From Bacteroidota bacterium (GTDB lineage Bacteria; Bacteroidota; Bacteroidia; Flavobacteriales; Flavobacteriaceae): a DNA stretch of 64,000 nt. The stretch lies in assembly GCA_029557895.1 (NCBI GenBank), contig JAKQHT010000010.1, positions 1 to 64,000 on the forward strand, given 5' to 3'. Position 1 is the first letter of the stretch, and each line of letters starts with the position of its first letter. A program made the position numbers and the translations under genes. The notes under the pieces are model-generated. The model made no database searches and had not been told where the DNA came from. It saw only the letters and a program-made list of their open reading frames with translations. This document shows positions 18,072 through 26,089 of this stretch, piece by piece.

Positions 18072-19035
18072 AGGAGCAATATCCAATTTCATAGAAAAAT
18101 ACTACCTGCACTTCAACGCAGCAGCGTTAGTGGATGCTGCCAAGGCCTACGAAGCACAATTACAAGGCGGTTCCAAGATGCTCGTTTCTTTGGCTGGCGC
18201 CATGAGCACGGCTGAATTGGGAAAGATCTTTGCCGAAATTATCAGACAGGACAAAGTGCAGATTATTTCTTGTACCGGAGCCAATCTTGAAGAGGATATC
18301 ATGAATTTGGTAGCCCATTCGCATTACAAGCGTGTGCCCAACTACCGCGACCTTACACCACAAGACGAATGGGATTTACTCGAAAAAGGGATGAACCGTG
18401 TTACCGATACCTGCATCCCCGAAGAAGAAGCTTTCAGGAGATTGCAAAAACACATCTATAAAATATGGAAAGATGCCGAAAACAATGGAGAAAGATACTT
18501 TCCACATGAGTTTATGTACAAAATGCTCTTGAGTGGCGTTCTCGAAGAATATTATGAAATTGACATAAAAAATTCGTGGATGTATGCAGCAGCAGAAAAA
18601 AATTTGCCTATAATTGTACCTGGATGGGAAGACAGTACCATGGGTAATATCTTCGCAAGCTACGTTCTTAAAGGAGATCTTAAGGCAAGCACCATGAAAT
18701 CGGGCATTGAGTACATGGCCTTCCTTGCCGACTGGTACACAGCAAATTCTGGAAACGGCATTGGCTTTTTTCAGATAGGAGGTGGTATCGCTGGCGATTT
18801 TCCTATATGTGTTGTGCCGATGCTTTATCAGGATATGGAACGCACAGATACGCCTTTCTGGAGTTACTTTTGCCAAATCAGTGATTCCACTACAAGCTAC
18901 GGTTCTTATTCCGGAGCAGTTCCCAATGAAAAAATCACTTGGGGAAAATTAGGTATCGACACACCAAAATTTATAATAGAAAGTGATGCTACCATCGTGG
19001 CGCCACTTATTTTTGCCTACCTATTAGATATGTAA
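18058..19035 (+). CDS. Deoxyhypusine synthase-like protein, possible homospermidine/spermidine synthase
   Basis: The 325-aa protein is a full-length deoxyhypusine synthase homologue. The Lys that forms the enzyme-imine intermediate in eukaryotic DHS is kept, Lys297 in TWGKLG, and the NAD-binding loops LAGAMSTAE and GNGIGFFQIGGG are present. Bacteria lack eIF5A, so another aminobutyl acceptor is expected. Family knowledge and its place after agmatinase suggest transfer of an aminobutyl group onto putrescine or a similar amine. I chose the ATG at 18058 (14-base overlap with speB) because the homologous sequence starts at about ISNFIEKYY; an ORF start at 17977 lies deep inside speB. Confidence 0.85.
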   Translation: MTKTKGAISNFIEKYYLHFNAAALVDAAKAYEAQLQGGSKMLVSLAGAMSTAELGKIFAEIIRQDKVQIISCTGANLEEDIMNLVAHSHYKRVPNYRDLTPQDEWDLLEKGMNRVTDTCIPEEEAFRRLQKHIYKIWKDAENNGERYFPHEFMYKMLLSGVLEEYYEIDIKNSWMYAAAEKNLPIIVPGWEDSTMGNIFASYVLKGDLKASTMKSGIEYMAFLADWYTANSGNGIGFFQIGGGIAGDFPICVVPMLYQDMERTDTPFWSYFCQISDSTTSYGSYSGAVPNEKITWGKLGIDTPKFIIESDATIVAPLIFAYLLDM

Positions 19036-19037
19036 TT

Positions 19038-19400
19038 ATGAAAGACAACAAAAAACGTGTCATTGTAGATTTTAAGAAACTCACTCCAGAGATTCTTGCA
19101 CTTTTGGTCGAAAAGTACCCAGACGGTTATGATGACCAAAACATCATAACCTTTCGTAACGCCAACAATGAGATTGTAGAAGCTGTTGAAGTTTCTACAG
19201 ACGATACCAAATATTTGGTAAAAGTCAGCACCAAGCTCCAGGTTACCATGGAGAACTACGACGAAGACGATTACGAAGACTTCGATCCGGATGATCCGGA
19301 TGCAGTCCAAGAACCCGAAATAGGTGAGGATGATCCAGAAATGGATGACGATATGGATGATGATATGAATATGGACATGGACATGGGGGATGCCGAATAA
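19038..19400 (+). CDS. Small acidic protein of the polyamine operon, unknown function
   Basis: This 120-aa protein starts two bases after the DHS-like gene. Residues 1-75 are mixed alpha/beta in appearance, and the last 45 or so are almost only Asp, Glu, Met, Pro and Asn (DDDMDDDMNMDMDMGD). I do not recognise a family beyond conserved-hypothetical proteins. No signal peptide or membrane segment is seen. Its operon position suggests a role tied to polyamines or simply co-expression, and the acidic tail could bind cations. A strong terminator follows, so this is the last gene of the operon. Confidence 0.75.
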   Translation: MKDNKKRVIVDFKKLTPEILALLVEKYPDGYDDQNIITFRNANNEIVEAVEVSTDDTKYLVKVSTKLQVTMENYDEDDYEDFDPDDPDAVQEPEIGEDDPEMDDDMDDDMNMDMDMGDAE

Positions 19401-19429
19401 TTTATTGAATTCAATAATCAATATAAACG

Positions 19430-19455
19430 AACCGCTCTGATGAGCGGTTTTTTTG
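19430..19455 (+). terminator. Rho-independent terminator of the polyamine operon
   Basis: An 8-bp stem, AACCGCTC paired with GAGCGGTT around a TGAT loop, is followed by a run of T. It lies 30 bases after the acidic-protein stop codon. Confidence 0.9.
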
Positions 19456-19537
19456 TTTTTTGCAATTTTGGCAAAGATTTGACCCTCTGATGTTTTTTTG
19501 ACAAAAAATTCATTAATTTTATGAAAACTAATGTCGT

Positions 19538-19951
19538 ATGGTAACGCAATTTCACCTCGCACTACCCTGTTCCAGTGTCAACAGGACCCGAAATTTTTAT
19601 GTTGATGTTTTGGGAGCTACCATAGGCCGCTCATCGGTCAAGTGGGCAGATGTCAATCTTTATGGCAACCAGATTACATTTACGGAGTGTGGTCCGTTCA
19701 AGTTTGAATCCCGGAGCTATAGTTTCAATGGCGATATCCTGCCGTCGTTCCATTTTGGAGTAATTCTCAACGATGAAGAATGGAATGCTGTTTTGAGCCG
19801 ACTCAAGGCCAAAAAGCAGGACATTGTTTCTGAAGTGAAATTTTTGGAAAACAAGACAGGCGAACATCGTTCATTTTTTGTCAAAGACCCCAATGATTTT
19901 ACGGTCGAGTTCAAGTGTTTTACCAATAAGGAAGAAATCTTTAAAAGCTGA
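19538..19951 (+). CDS. VOC (glyoxalase/dioxygenase-fold) family protein
   Basis: The 137-aa protein has the paired beta-alpha-beta-beta-beta modules of the vicinal-oxygen-chelate fold: FHLALPCSSVNRTRNFYVDVLGA at the N-terminus and SFFVKDPNDFTVEFK at the C-terminus. His in the first motif and Glu in VEFK are typical metal ligands. The fold covers glyoxalases, bleomycin-resistance proteins and dioxygenases, and the substrate is not predictable. The gene follows a terminator; a weak TAATTTTA box is seen at 19514-19521. Its 3' end overlaps the opposing glycosyltransferase by 11 bases. Confidence 0.82.
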   Translation: MVTQFHLALPCSSVNRTRNFYVDVLGATIGRSSVKWADVNLYGNQITFTECGPFKFESRSYSFNGDILPSFHFGVILNDEEWNAVLSRLKAKKQDIVSEVKFLENKTGEHRSFFVKDPNDFTVEFKCFTNKEEIFKS

Positions 19952-21290
19952 AGCGTTTTTTGAAGAAAACCTCCCAAACAAAAAAACCGTACACAACCAC
20001 ATATTCGATGGCCAGTGCACAAAGGTTTTCTTTGTAGTCCGGATTCATGTAGGCGAGATAGCTCAAAAACACAACTAAAGACCAAGCCAACGGATATTTA
20101 TAAACCGTAAACACACATAAGGCCAATGCAGTGGCCAAATACCAAGGGTGCACCGTTGTGGACAAAAACAGGTAAGCCGTCATCGCAAACAGCATTGATG
20201 ATGCGAGCTCTGGTAAAGTCTTGGTTTTCCTGAATAGTGCTATGCTCAATACGATCACGACCAGTAAAGCGAGCATCACTTTTCCGATGATTGCTATGGC
20301 GTTGTAGCCAGTTACCGCAAAGCCGATACCCCGGGCAATGTAATACAGGCCCGCATTGAATTCAAACTTGTTGAGCCACAAAGAAGAGGTTTGCATATAG
20401 TGGTTGAGCATTTCCGTACTTACAAATGGCAAAAAAGTCAAAACTACGGTCAGTACCGTGATGAGGTAAAACAGTACCAAGTGTAGGTATCCCTTTTCTT
20501 TTTGCCCGAACCATCCAATAAACAAAGGCAGGAAGAGCAGTGGGACCAATTTTACCGAAATGGAAAGCCCAAAAACAAGCGCTGCAAATTGCCATTTGCC
20601 GATGTGAACCATATAAAGTCCCCAGACCAAAAAGAAGACCATTAAGCCCTCAAAATGCAAATTTCCCGTGAGCTCGATGATGACAAAAGGGTTGAGGACA
20701 AACCAAAATATGGCGTTTGTGGGCATTTGAAGTTTTTCGAGTAGCTTTTTGCCAAAATATAAAGTTCCAAGGTCGGCCGCTATCAAAAACAACCGCATGA
20801 CAATGACCGAGCCCAAAATACTCTTTCCCGAAACGATTGCCGCAATGACAAAAACCAACTGTTTGATGGGTGGATAGTTAGTGAAATGACTGGCGTTAAG
20901 CATGCCCATGCCGTCGTAGAGTTCCTGGGCCTGCACAAATGGCAATTGTCCCATTTCAATCAACGATTGCGGAGTGAAAAGATAAGGGTTCAGACCGTTT
21001 AAGAGCATCCTCCCGTCCCAGACAAACCGGTAGAAATCCTGAGAAAGATTGGGGATCGAAAATATGAACACCAACCGGAAAGCAACCGATAGATAGACCA
21101 AAAATCGGAAATTGTCCCTGCATATCTGCACCAACTTGTAGGACAAAAAAAACAAAGCGCCATACAGCATGGCGAGCTTTATGAAATCGGTTCGGTCCAG
21201 ATCGTAAGCAAATGAAGCGTAAAAAAACGCACACAACACCGAGAACAAGACGGGAATTTTATTGAGCTTTAAGAAGGTTGCGATGGCCAT
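19941..21290 (-). CDS. GT-C-fold membrane glycosyltransferase (mannosyltransferase-like)
   Basis: This 449-aa protein has ten or more transmembrane segments. The first large loop has the acidic GT-C-like motif SQDFYRFVWDGRM followed by GLNPY, as in polyprenol-phosphate-dependent mannosyltransferases. It should use a lipid-linked sugar donor on the periplasmic face of the inner membrane. The next genes upstream include a dolichol-phosphate-mannose-synthase-like GT2 that could make such a donor. The acceptor is unknown. A terminator between this gene and the upstream GT2 suggests it has its own promoter, but none was recognised. Confidence 0.78.
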   Translation of the reverse strand: MAIATFLKLNKIPVLFSVLCAFFYASFAYDLDRTDFIKLAMLYGALFFLSYKLVQICRDNFRFLVYLSVAFRLVFIFSIPNLSQDFYRFVWDGRMLLNGLNPYLFTPQSLIEMGQLPFVQAQELYDGMGMLNASHFTNYPPIKQLVFVIAAIVSGKSILGSVIVMRLFLIAADLGTLYFGKKLLEKLQMPTNAIFWFVLNPFVIIELTGNLHFEGLMVFFLVWGLYMVHIGKWQFAALVFGLSISVKLVPLLFLPLFIGWFGQKEKGYLHLVLFYLITVLTVVLTFLPFVSTEMLNHYMQTSSLWLNKFEFNAGLYYIARGIGFAVTGYNAIAIIGKVMLALLVVIVLSIALFRKTKTLPELASSMLFAMTAYLFLSTTVHPWYLATALALCVFTVYKYPLAWSLVVFLSYLAYMNPDYKENLCALAIEYVVVYGFFVWEVFFKKRFSF

Positions 21291-21350
21291 TTGTTTCTAT
21301 GTGGGATTGGTAAATCCAATGACAAGTTAAGCCATTTCGTATTTTGGAAT

Positions 21351-21389
21351 AAAAAACCCGCCTTATTTTTTTTAACAAGACGGGTTTAA
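21351..21389 (-). terminator. Terminator of the GT2/PNP cluster
   Basis: Read on the minus strand, AAACCCGTCTT pairs with AAGGCGGGTTT (one G-T wobble) around a 12-base loop, followed by T-rich sequence. It lies just past the stop of the 496-aa GT2. Confidence 0.8.
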
Positions 21390-21410
21390 TAAAATATTAT
21401 GTTATTTGTC

Positions 21411-22901
21411 TTATGCCTTTGAAGTCAACGATTTGAAAAACACATAGCCAAAACCCACGACCAGCATCAAATGGAACGGAAACAATCCGAAATCGCCACC
21501 TTGGTCGCCCACGATAAAGGCACTGTAAAGTCCGAATGCAAAGTAGAGCGTTAAGGCGCCTTCAATAATGACGTTCATCGAAATGTTCTTTGCCAGATAT
21601 TTGTTGCCTTTCCAGCTGTCTTTAAGGTTGCTGATGTTAAATTTTGGTGTGCGGACAAATTCGCTGCGCTTGCCCAAATGCCCTTCGAGTACTGCTATCG
21701 AATTGTGCAAAGAAAAGCCCATGGCAATCGAGAAAAACGTAAAGAACGTCCGAACGTAATTAAAGAAATTCTTAAACCCATTACCGTAGATGCTCTTGTA
21801 CATCATCCAGTAACACACAAAGAAAATCAAGGTGCTCATCACAAAAAAGCTCATGAAGTAAAAGTAGAAACGCAGGTGTGCATACTCGTTCTTTATGTAC
21901 AACATCGGGATGCTCAAGACTGCAACGATGAACACGTTAAGGAACATGGTGCTGTTGAGCAAGTGCATGATACCGTGCATTTTGGTCTTTGGAGAAATGT
22001 TTTTCGCCTTTAGTACGCGCCAAAGCATTTTGCGGAAATTTTCGGCGCCGCCTTTGTTCCATCGGAACTGCTGTGAACGTGCCGCACTGATAACCACCGG
22101 TAATTCTGCAGGAGTTTCAACATCTTCCAAGTATTTGAATTTCCAGTTTTTCAATTGCGCACGGTAGCTCAAATCGAGGTCTTCGGTCAAGGTGTCGCCT
22201 TCCCAGTTGCCTGCATCGAGGATGCAGGTCTTGCGCCACACGCCGGCAGTACCGTTAAAATTGATGAAGTGCCCTTTACTGTTTCTGCCAACTTGTTCTA
22301 AAGTGAAATGTGCATCCAGTGCAAAGGCCTGTATTTTGGTCAATAATGAATAGTTGCGGTTGATGTGCCCCCAACGGGTCTGTACCACACCTATTTGTTG
22401 ATCCTTGAAGTAAGGAATGGTTTTTTTGAGCCAGTTGGGTTCGGGCAGAAAATCGGCGTCAAAAATGGCGATAAATTCGCCTTTGGCGATTTTTAGGCCT
22501 TCCTTTAGGGCGCCTGCCTTGAATCCGCTGCGGTCGGTACGGCGGATGTGCTCGATGTCAAGACCGGTTGCTTTTAGTTTTTGAACGTGCTCAAAGGTGG
22601 ATTTTACGGTTTCGTCGGTAGAATCGTCGAGCACCTGAATTTCTAATTTATCCTTTGGATAATCGATTAAAGCGATATTGTCAAGAAGGCGTTCCATGAC
22701 GTACATTTCATTGTAAACCGGCAGTTGTATGGTCACAAATGGTACTTCTTCTGGGTTTGAAAAGTCGAAAACATCCGAATCGGCTTCGGAATTTTTGGAT
22801 GTTAGATAATTGAAAAGAAGGTTCAATTGCGCAAGGGCGTACATGAAAATCAGTACAATGGCAACTGTGTAAATAGTAATGATCAGAGATTCTATTATCA
22901 T
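21411..22901 (-). CDS. Processive GT2 glycosyltransferase (cellulose synthase/CslA-like)
   Basis: This 496-aa protein has an N-terminal membrane segment, a GT-A catalytic domain and four or so C-terminal membrane segments. Catalytic motifs are VLDDSTDET, FDADFLP (the DxD) and a QFRWNKGG motif corresponding to Q(R/Q)xRW of processive synthases. TEDLDLSYR supplies the acid residue. This is the architecture of beta-glycan synthases such as mannan, glucomannan or cellulose synthase-like enzymes. It overlaps the upstream GT2 by four bases (ATGA), so both are co-translated. The polymer made is not predictable. Confidence 0.85.
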   Translation of the reverse strand: MIIESLIITIYTVAIVLIFMYALAQLNLLFNYLTSKNSEADSDVFDFSNPEEVPFVTIQLPVYNEMYVMERLLDNIALIDYPKDKLEIQVLDDSTDETVKSTFEHVQKLKATGLDIEHIRRTDRSGFKAGALKEGLKIAKGEFIAIFDADFLPEPNWLKKTIPYFKDQQIGVVQTRWGHINRNYSLLTKIQAFALDAHFTLEQVGRNSKGHFINFNGTAGVWRKTCILDAGNWEGDTLTEDLDLSYRAQLKNWKFKYLEDVETPAELPVVISAARSQQFRWNKGGAENFRKMLWRVLKAKNISPKTKMHGIMHLLNSTMFLNVFIVAVLSIPMLYIKNEYAHLRFYFYFMSFFVMSTLIFFVCYWMMYKSIYGNGFKNFFNYVRTFFTFFSIAMGFSLHNSIAVLEGHLGKRSEFVRTPKFNISNLKDSWKGNKYLAKNISMNVIIEGALTLYFAFGLYSAFIVGDQGGDFGLFPFHLMLVVGFGYVFFKSLTSKA

Positions 22902-23617
22902 GATTTTAAGCTGTATTTAAAAATCCAACCCAATATTTTTGCGCCTGCAAATATAGTACCTTTTATCGTACCTGATACCTTTGAGGTCCCAATTCTTTTT
23001 TTATAGTGTACGGGTACTTCAATATACGATAAATTTTGTTTCACGGACTTCAATTGCATTTCCACTGTCCAACCGTAGGTCTTGTCCTGCATCTTGAGAT
23101 CGAGCAACTTATCATAACGGATGGCCCTGAAAGGCCCGAGGTCTGTAAATCGCGCCCCGTAAAACAACCGCATCAAAAACGTTGAGAGCCAATTACCGAA
23201 CACCTGTTGTGGTGTCAAAGAACCCTTTTCGCGCAATGCCTTGACCCTTGCCCCAATGACCAAATCGATGCCATCATCAATAATGGGCTTCACGATTTTG
23301 GTCAGTTCTTCGGGATAATCGCTGTAATCACCATCCAAAAATACAACAATTTCTGGTTTTATTGGTTGATTAGCAATATATTCCACGCCTTTGCTACAGG
23401 CATTGCCATAGCCCATGTTGGGCTGGGACACAATGGTTGCCCCGGCGTGTTGTGCCACTTTTGAGGTGCCATCGTTAGAATTGTTGTCCACCACGATAAT
23501 TTCATTGACAATATCTGGTATCTCTTGGATGACCAATGCGATGGAACGTGCCTCATTGTATGCAGGGATAATGACCTTTATAAGTGGTTGTGATAAGGGA
23601 TTGTCCAAGGTACGCAA
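22898..23617 (-). CDS. GT2 dolichol-phosphate mannose synthase-like glycosyltransferase
   Basis: This 239-aa GT-A enzyme has IPAYNEA, VVDNNSNDGT and the DxD motif FLDGDYSDYP. It resembles DPM1-type enzymes that transfer a sugar from a nucleotide donor to polyprenyl phosphate. The end of the protein has one weak hydrophobic stretch but no clear membrane anchor. The only start that fits is TTG at 23617, five bases after the purine nucleoside phosphorylase stop. Its product could feed the GT-C enzyme two genes downstream. Confidence 0.82.
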   Translation of the reverse strand: MRTLDNPLSQPLIKVIIPAYNEARSIALVIQEIPDIVNEIIVVDNNSNDGTSKVAQHAGATIVSQPNMGYGNACSKGVEYIANQPIKPEIVVFLDGDYSDYPEELTKIVKPIIDDGIDLVIGARVKALREKGSLTPQQVFGNWLSTFLMRLFYGARFTDLGPFRAIRYDKLLDLKMQDKTYGWTVEMQLKSVKQNLSYIEVPVHYKKRIGTSKVSGTIKGTIFAGAKILGWIFKYSLKS

Positions 23618-23622
23618 GCGAG

Positions 23623-24435
23623 TTAAATATGTGAGATCAACTCCTTGAAAAGCTTCACCATTTTGTGCTCGGCTTTTTCTGCAGTGGCGATGATGTCTTC
23701 CACCACTATGGGCTGCAGGTTGTCAGGGTCGCACTCATCGGTCAAAACGGAAATTGCGGCAGCCTTTAGCCCCAAATGTTTGGCAACAATGATTTCCGGT
23801 ACGGTACTCATGCCTACCGCATCGGCGCCAATGGTTTTCAGCATCCGATACTCGGCACGGGTTTCCAATTGTGGACCTACTACTGATGCATACACGCCTT
23901 TATGGAGGGTTATGCTATGTTTTTTGGCAATGGCTTCAAACTTTGCGTTGATTTCAGGGTCATAAGGTTGGCTCATGTCTGTAAAGCGATTTCCCAAATG
24001 TTCGACACCATTGAAAGCCAGTGGCGAACTGCCCTGAAGATTAATGTGGTCGTCAATGAGCATCAGGTCGCCTTTTTTGAAGTTCAGGTTGATGGCGCCT
24101 GCGGCGTTGGATACCAAAAGCGTTTGGATGCCCAATCGCTCCATGATACGTACAGGGAAGGTTACGTCCTGTAACGAATAACCTTCATAAACGTGGAAAC
24201 GACCCTGCATCACCACGACTTTTTTGCCTTCAAGATTGCCATAGATCAGTTTTCCTTTGTGAAACTCTACTGTGGCGGTCGGGAAGTTAGGGATGTGGTT
24301 GTAGCTCACTTCGTGCAAAATCTTCACATCGTCAATCAATTGCCCTAATCCGGTGCCGAGAATTATCCCAACTTCGGGGCTTTCAAAGCCTTTTTCCTGC
24401 AAATACGTTGCGGTTTCTTTAATAAGTTTGATCAT
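23623..24435 (-). CDS. punA: Purine nucleoside phosphorylase (trimeric, PNP-I type)
   Basis: This 270-aa enzyme cleaves purine (deoxy)nucleosides with phosphate. Typical motifs are ILGTGLG (phosphate loop), VVMQGRFHVYEGY, VSNAAGAIN and MSTVPEIIVA. The length matches low-molecular-mass trimeric PNPs specific for guanine/hypoxanthine nucleosides. It starts within the upstream DUF2064 gene (17-base overlap) and is followed at once by the GT2. Its place among glycosyltransferase genes is probably simple co-transcription. Confidence 0.93.
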   Translation of the reverse strand: MIKLIKETATYLQEKGFESPEVGIILGTGLGQLIDDVKILHEVSYNHIPNFPTATVEFHKGKLIYGNLEGKKVVVMQGRFHVYEGYSLQDVTFPVRIMERLGIQTLLVSNAAGAINLNFKKGDLMLIDDHINLQGSSPLAFNGVEHLGNRFTDMSQPYDPEINAKFEAIAKKHSITLHKGVYASVVGPQLETRAEYRMLKTIGADAVGMSTVPEIIVAKHLGLKAAAISVLTDECDPDNLQPIVVEDIIATAEKAEHKMVKLFKELISHI

Positions 24436-25108
24436 GTTGGTTACTGTAAAATTTTTGGAATTGCCTGTGTTGTTTCAGGTCATCAAAGGTATCAATATCA
24501 TTCAACTCTTTCAAGTGAAATACACTGGTGTTTTTCAAATCATTCAAGGTGTCCGCCAGAACCGTATCGGTACCCCAGTGCTTGTTTTCAAAAATTTTTA
24601 AATATAAATGGTTCATTCCCAGAAGGTAATAACCACCGTCGAGTGCCGGGCCGATGACGTAATCAAAATGGTCCAACTGCGAAAAGGCAAGGTCAATGGT
24701 TTTGGTATCCAAATCTATAAGGTCACTGCCAATGATGGCGACTTTTTCGTAGCCCATTTCAAAAAGTGCTTGGAAAGCATGGCACATCCTTTCGCCCAAA
24801 TCGAGGCCTTTTTGCAGCTTTTTTCTAAATATGGGTTCGTCCCAAAGATCGTTGTTCTGGATCGTTTCTGAATAAAACACATATTTGTCGGCATCGACGT
24901 TTTTCGAAATATTGGCCGTATGTTGTAACAAAAGTTTGTAAACTTCCAAGGCGGCTACATCGCCAATGGCTTTTGCCAAGCGTGTTTTGCACCTTCCGAG
25001 CTCCGGATTTCTCACAAAAATGATCAAGGCCTTTTTGGAGGTTGGAAAATAGAAATCCTGTAGGATGTCGTTAGCGCCGTTTAAATTGTTGTTGCTTAAG
25101 ATGCCCAT
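24419..25108 (-). CDS. DUF2064/TIGR04282-family nucleotidyl- or glycosyltransferase-like protein
   Basis: This 229-aa protein has a GT-A-like fold with the DUF2064 motifs FVRNPELGRCKTRLA, IGSDLIDLD and GPALDGGYYLLGM. Relatives are annotated as arsenosugar biosynthesis glycosyltransferases (TIGR04282), but that name comes from one gene context and no arsenic gene is present here. It is the first gene of the minus-strand cluster after the tRNA. The exact reaction is unknown. Confidence 0.8.
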   Translation of the reverse strand: MGILSNNNLNGANDILQDFYFPTSKKALIIFVRNPELGRCKTRLAKAIGDVAALEVYKLLLQHTANISKNVDADKYVFYSETIQNNDLWDEPIFRKKLQKGLDLGERMCHAFQALFEMGYEKVAIIGSDLIDLDTKTIDLAFSQLDHFDYVIGPALDGGYYLLGMNHLYLKIFENKHWGTDTVLADTLNDLKNTSVFHLKELNDIDTFDDLKQHRQFQKFYSNQHDQTY

Positions 25109-25136
25109 GCTTTACTTTCGTGTTGGATTTGATCAA

Positions 25137-25176
25137 ATAAAAAAACGCAACCAGTTAACTATAAACAGGTTGCGTT
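25137..25176 (-). terminator. Terminator downstream of tRNA-Phe
   Basis: On the minus strand a 9-bp stem, AACGCAACC with GGTTGCGTT, is followed by a run of seven T. It lies immediately after the tRNA 3' end and separates it from the DUF2064 gene. Confidence 0.88.
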
Positions 25177-25181
25177 ATTAA

Positions 25182-25257
<76 letters not shown>

Positions 25258-25272
25258 TTAGTTGAGCGGGTG

Positions 25273-25303
25273 CAAATATAAATCCAATTTTATTATCCGC
25301 AAA
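25273..25303 (-). promoter_or_regulatory. Promoter of tRNA-Phe (TTTG-N19-TATATTTG)
   Basis: Read on minus, TTTG (25303-25300) and TATATTTG (25280-25273) are 19 bases apart. The tRNA 5' end lies 15 bases past the -7 box. It faces away from the coaX start, and a plus-strand TAAATTTG at 25330-25337 could serve coaX. Confidence 0.75.
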
Positions 25304-25357
25304 TTAAATTATATAAAAATTGCTTTTTGTAAATTTGCTTTTTTTCAAGCCGTTAGC

Positions 25358-26089
25358 ATGAATCTTATCGTTGACTTTGGAAACACATCCGCAAAAGTTG
25401 CTGTATTCAGCAACAATATAATGGTCGAAAAGAACACCGTTGCGCACACCAAGTTGGCATCAATTTGCGAAACTCTGTTCAAATCGTACCCTGCGATAAA
25501 AAAGGCTCTGTTTGCTTCTGTGGGCAATCATGATACAAAGGTATTGGAAAAAATAGGTTCAAAAGTAAGCCTTGTGGTTTTGGATCGTCAAATAGACTTC
25601 CCGTTCAAGAATCGATACAAAACCAAAGACACACTGGGAGCAGACCGTCTGGCGCTTGCCATGGCGGCATATTGCAATTATCCAAATACCGATACGCTTG
25701 TTATCGATGCCGGAACCTGCATAACCTATGATTTTGTCAATCACAATGGCGAATATCTCGGTGGCGCTATCTCTCCGGGGCTCGATATGCGTTACAAGGC
25801 TCTCAATGTCTTTACTGCCAAGCTTCCGTACCTCGAGCCAGAGTTTACGGACATACGTATCGGCGATACCACAAAGGCATCCATTCATTCGGGTGTAATC
25901 TTTGGGGTTTTGGACGAAATTGACGGTGCAATTGGTGCTTACAAGGTCAAATATCCAGATTTAACAGTTATTTTAACAGGGGGAAATTCTAATTTCTTGT
26001 CAAAACAATTAAAAAATAGCATATTTGCCAACTCTAATTTTCTTTTGGAGGGTTTGAACCATATATTAGAATTTAATTCACAAGGATGA
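25358..26089 (+). CDS. coaX: Type III pantothenate kinase
   Basis: This 243-aa enzyme phosphorylates pantothenate, the first step of CoA synthesis. ASKHA-fold motifs are DFGNTSAKVAVF at the N-terminus, GADRLALAMAA, and VIDAGTCITYDF. The ATG at 25358 is chosen because it places DFGNT at residue 5; an upstream in-frame ATG at 25262 would put the promoter box inside the gene. The last four bases overlap the start of the outer-membrane protein gene (ATGA). Confidence 0.94.
   Translation: MNLIVDFGNTSAKVAVFSNNIMVEKNTVAHTKLASICETLFKSYPAIKKALFASVGNHDTKVLEKIGSKVSLVVLDRQIDFPFKNRYKTKDTLGADRLALAMAAYCNYPNTDTLVIDAGTCITYDFVNHNGEYLGGAISPGLDMRYKALNVFTAKLPYLEPEFTDIRIGDTTKASIHSGVIFGVLDEIDGAIGAYKVKYPDLTVILTGGNSNFLSKQLKNSIFANSNFLLEGLNHILEFNSQG

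Noticed and set aside
22898..25108. Arsenosugar biosynthesis cluster
   Set aside because: The DUF2064 protein carries that name in databases, but no arsenic methyltransferase or related gene is nearby.
25262..25357. Upstream start for coaX at 25262
   Set aside because: It would place the TAAATTTG box inside the gene, and the family N-terminus begins at MNLIVDFGNT.
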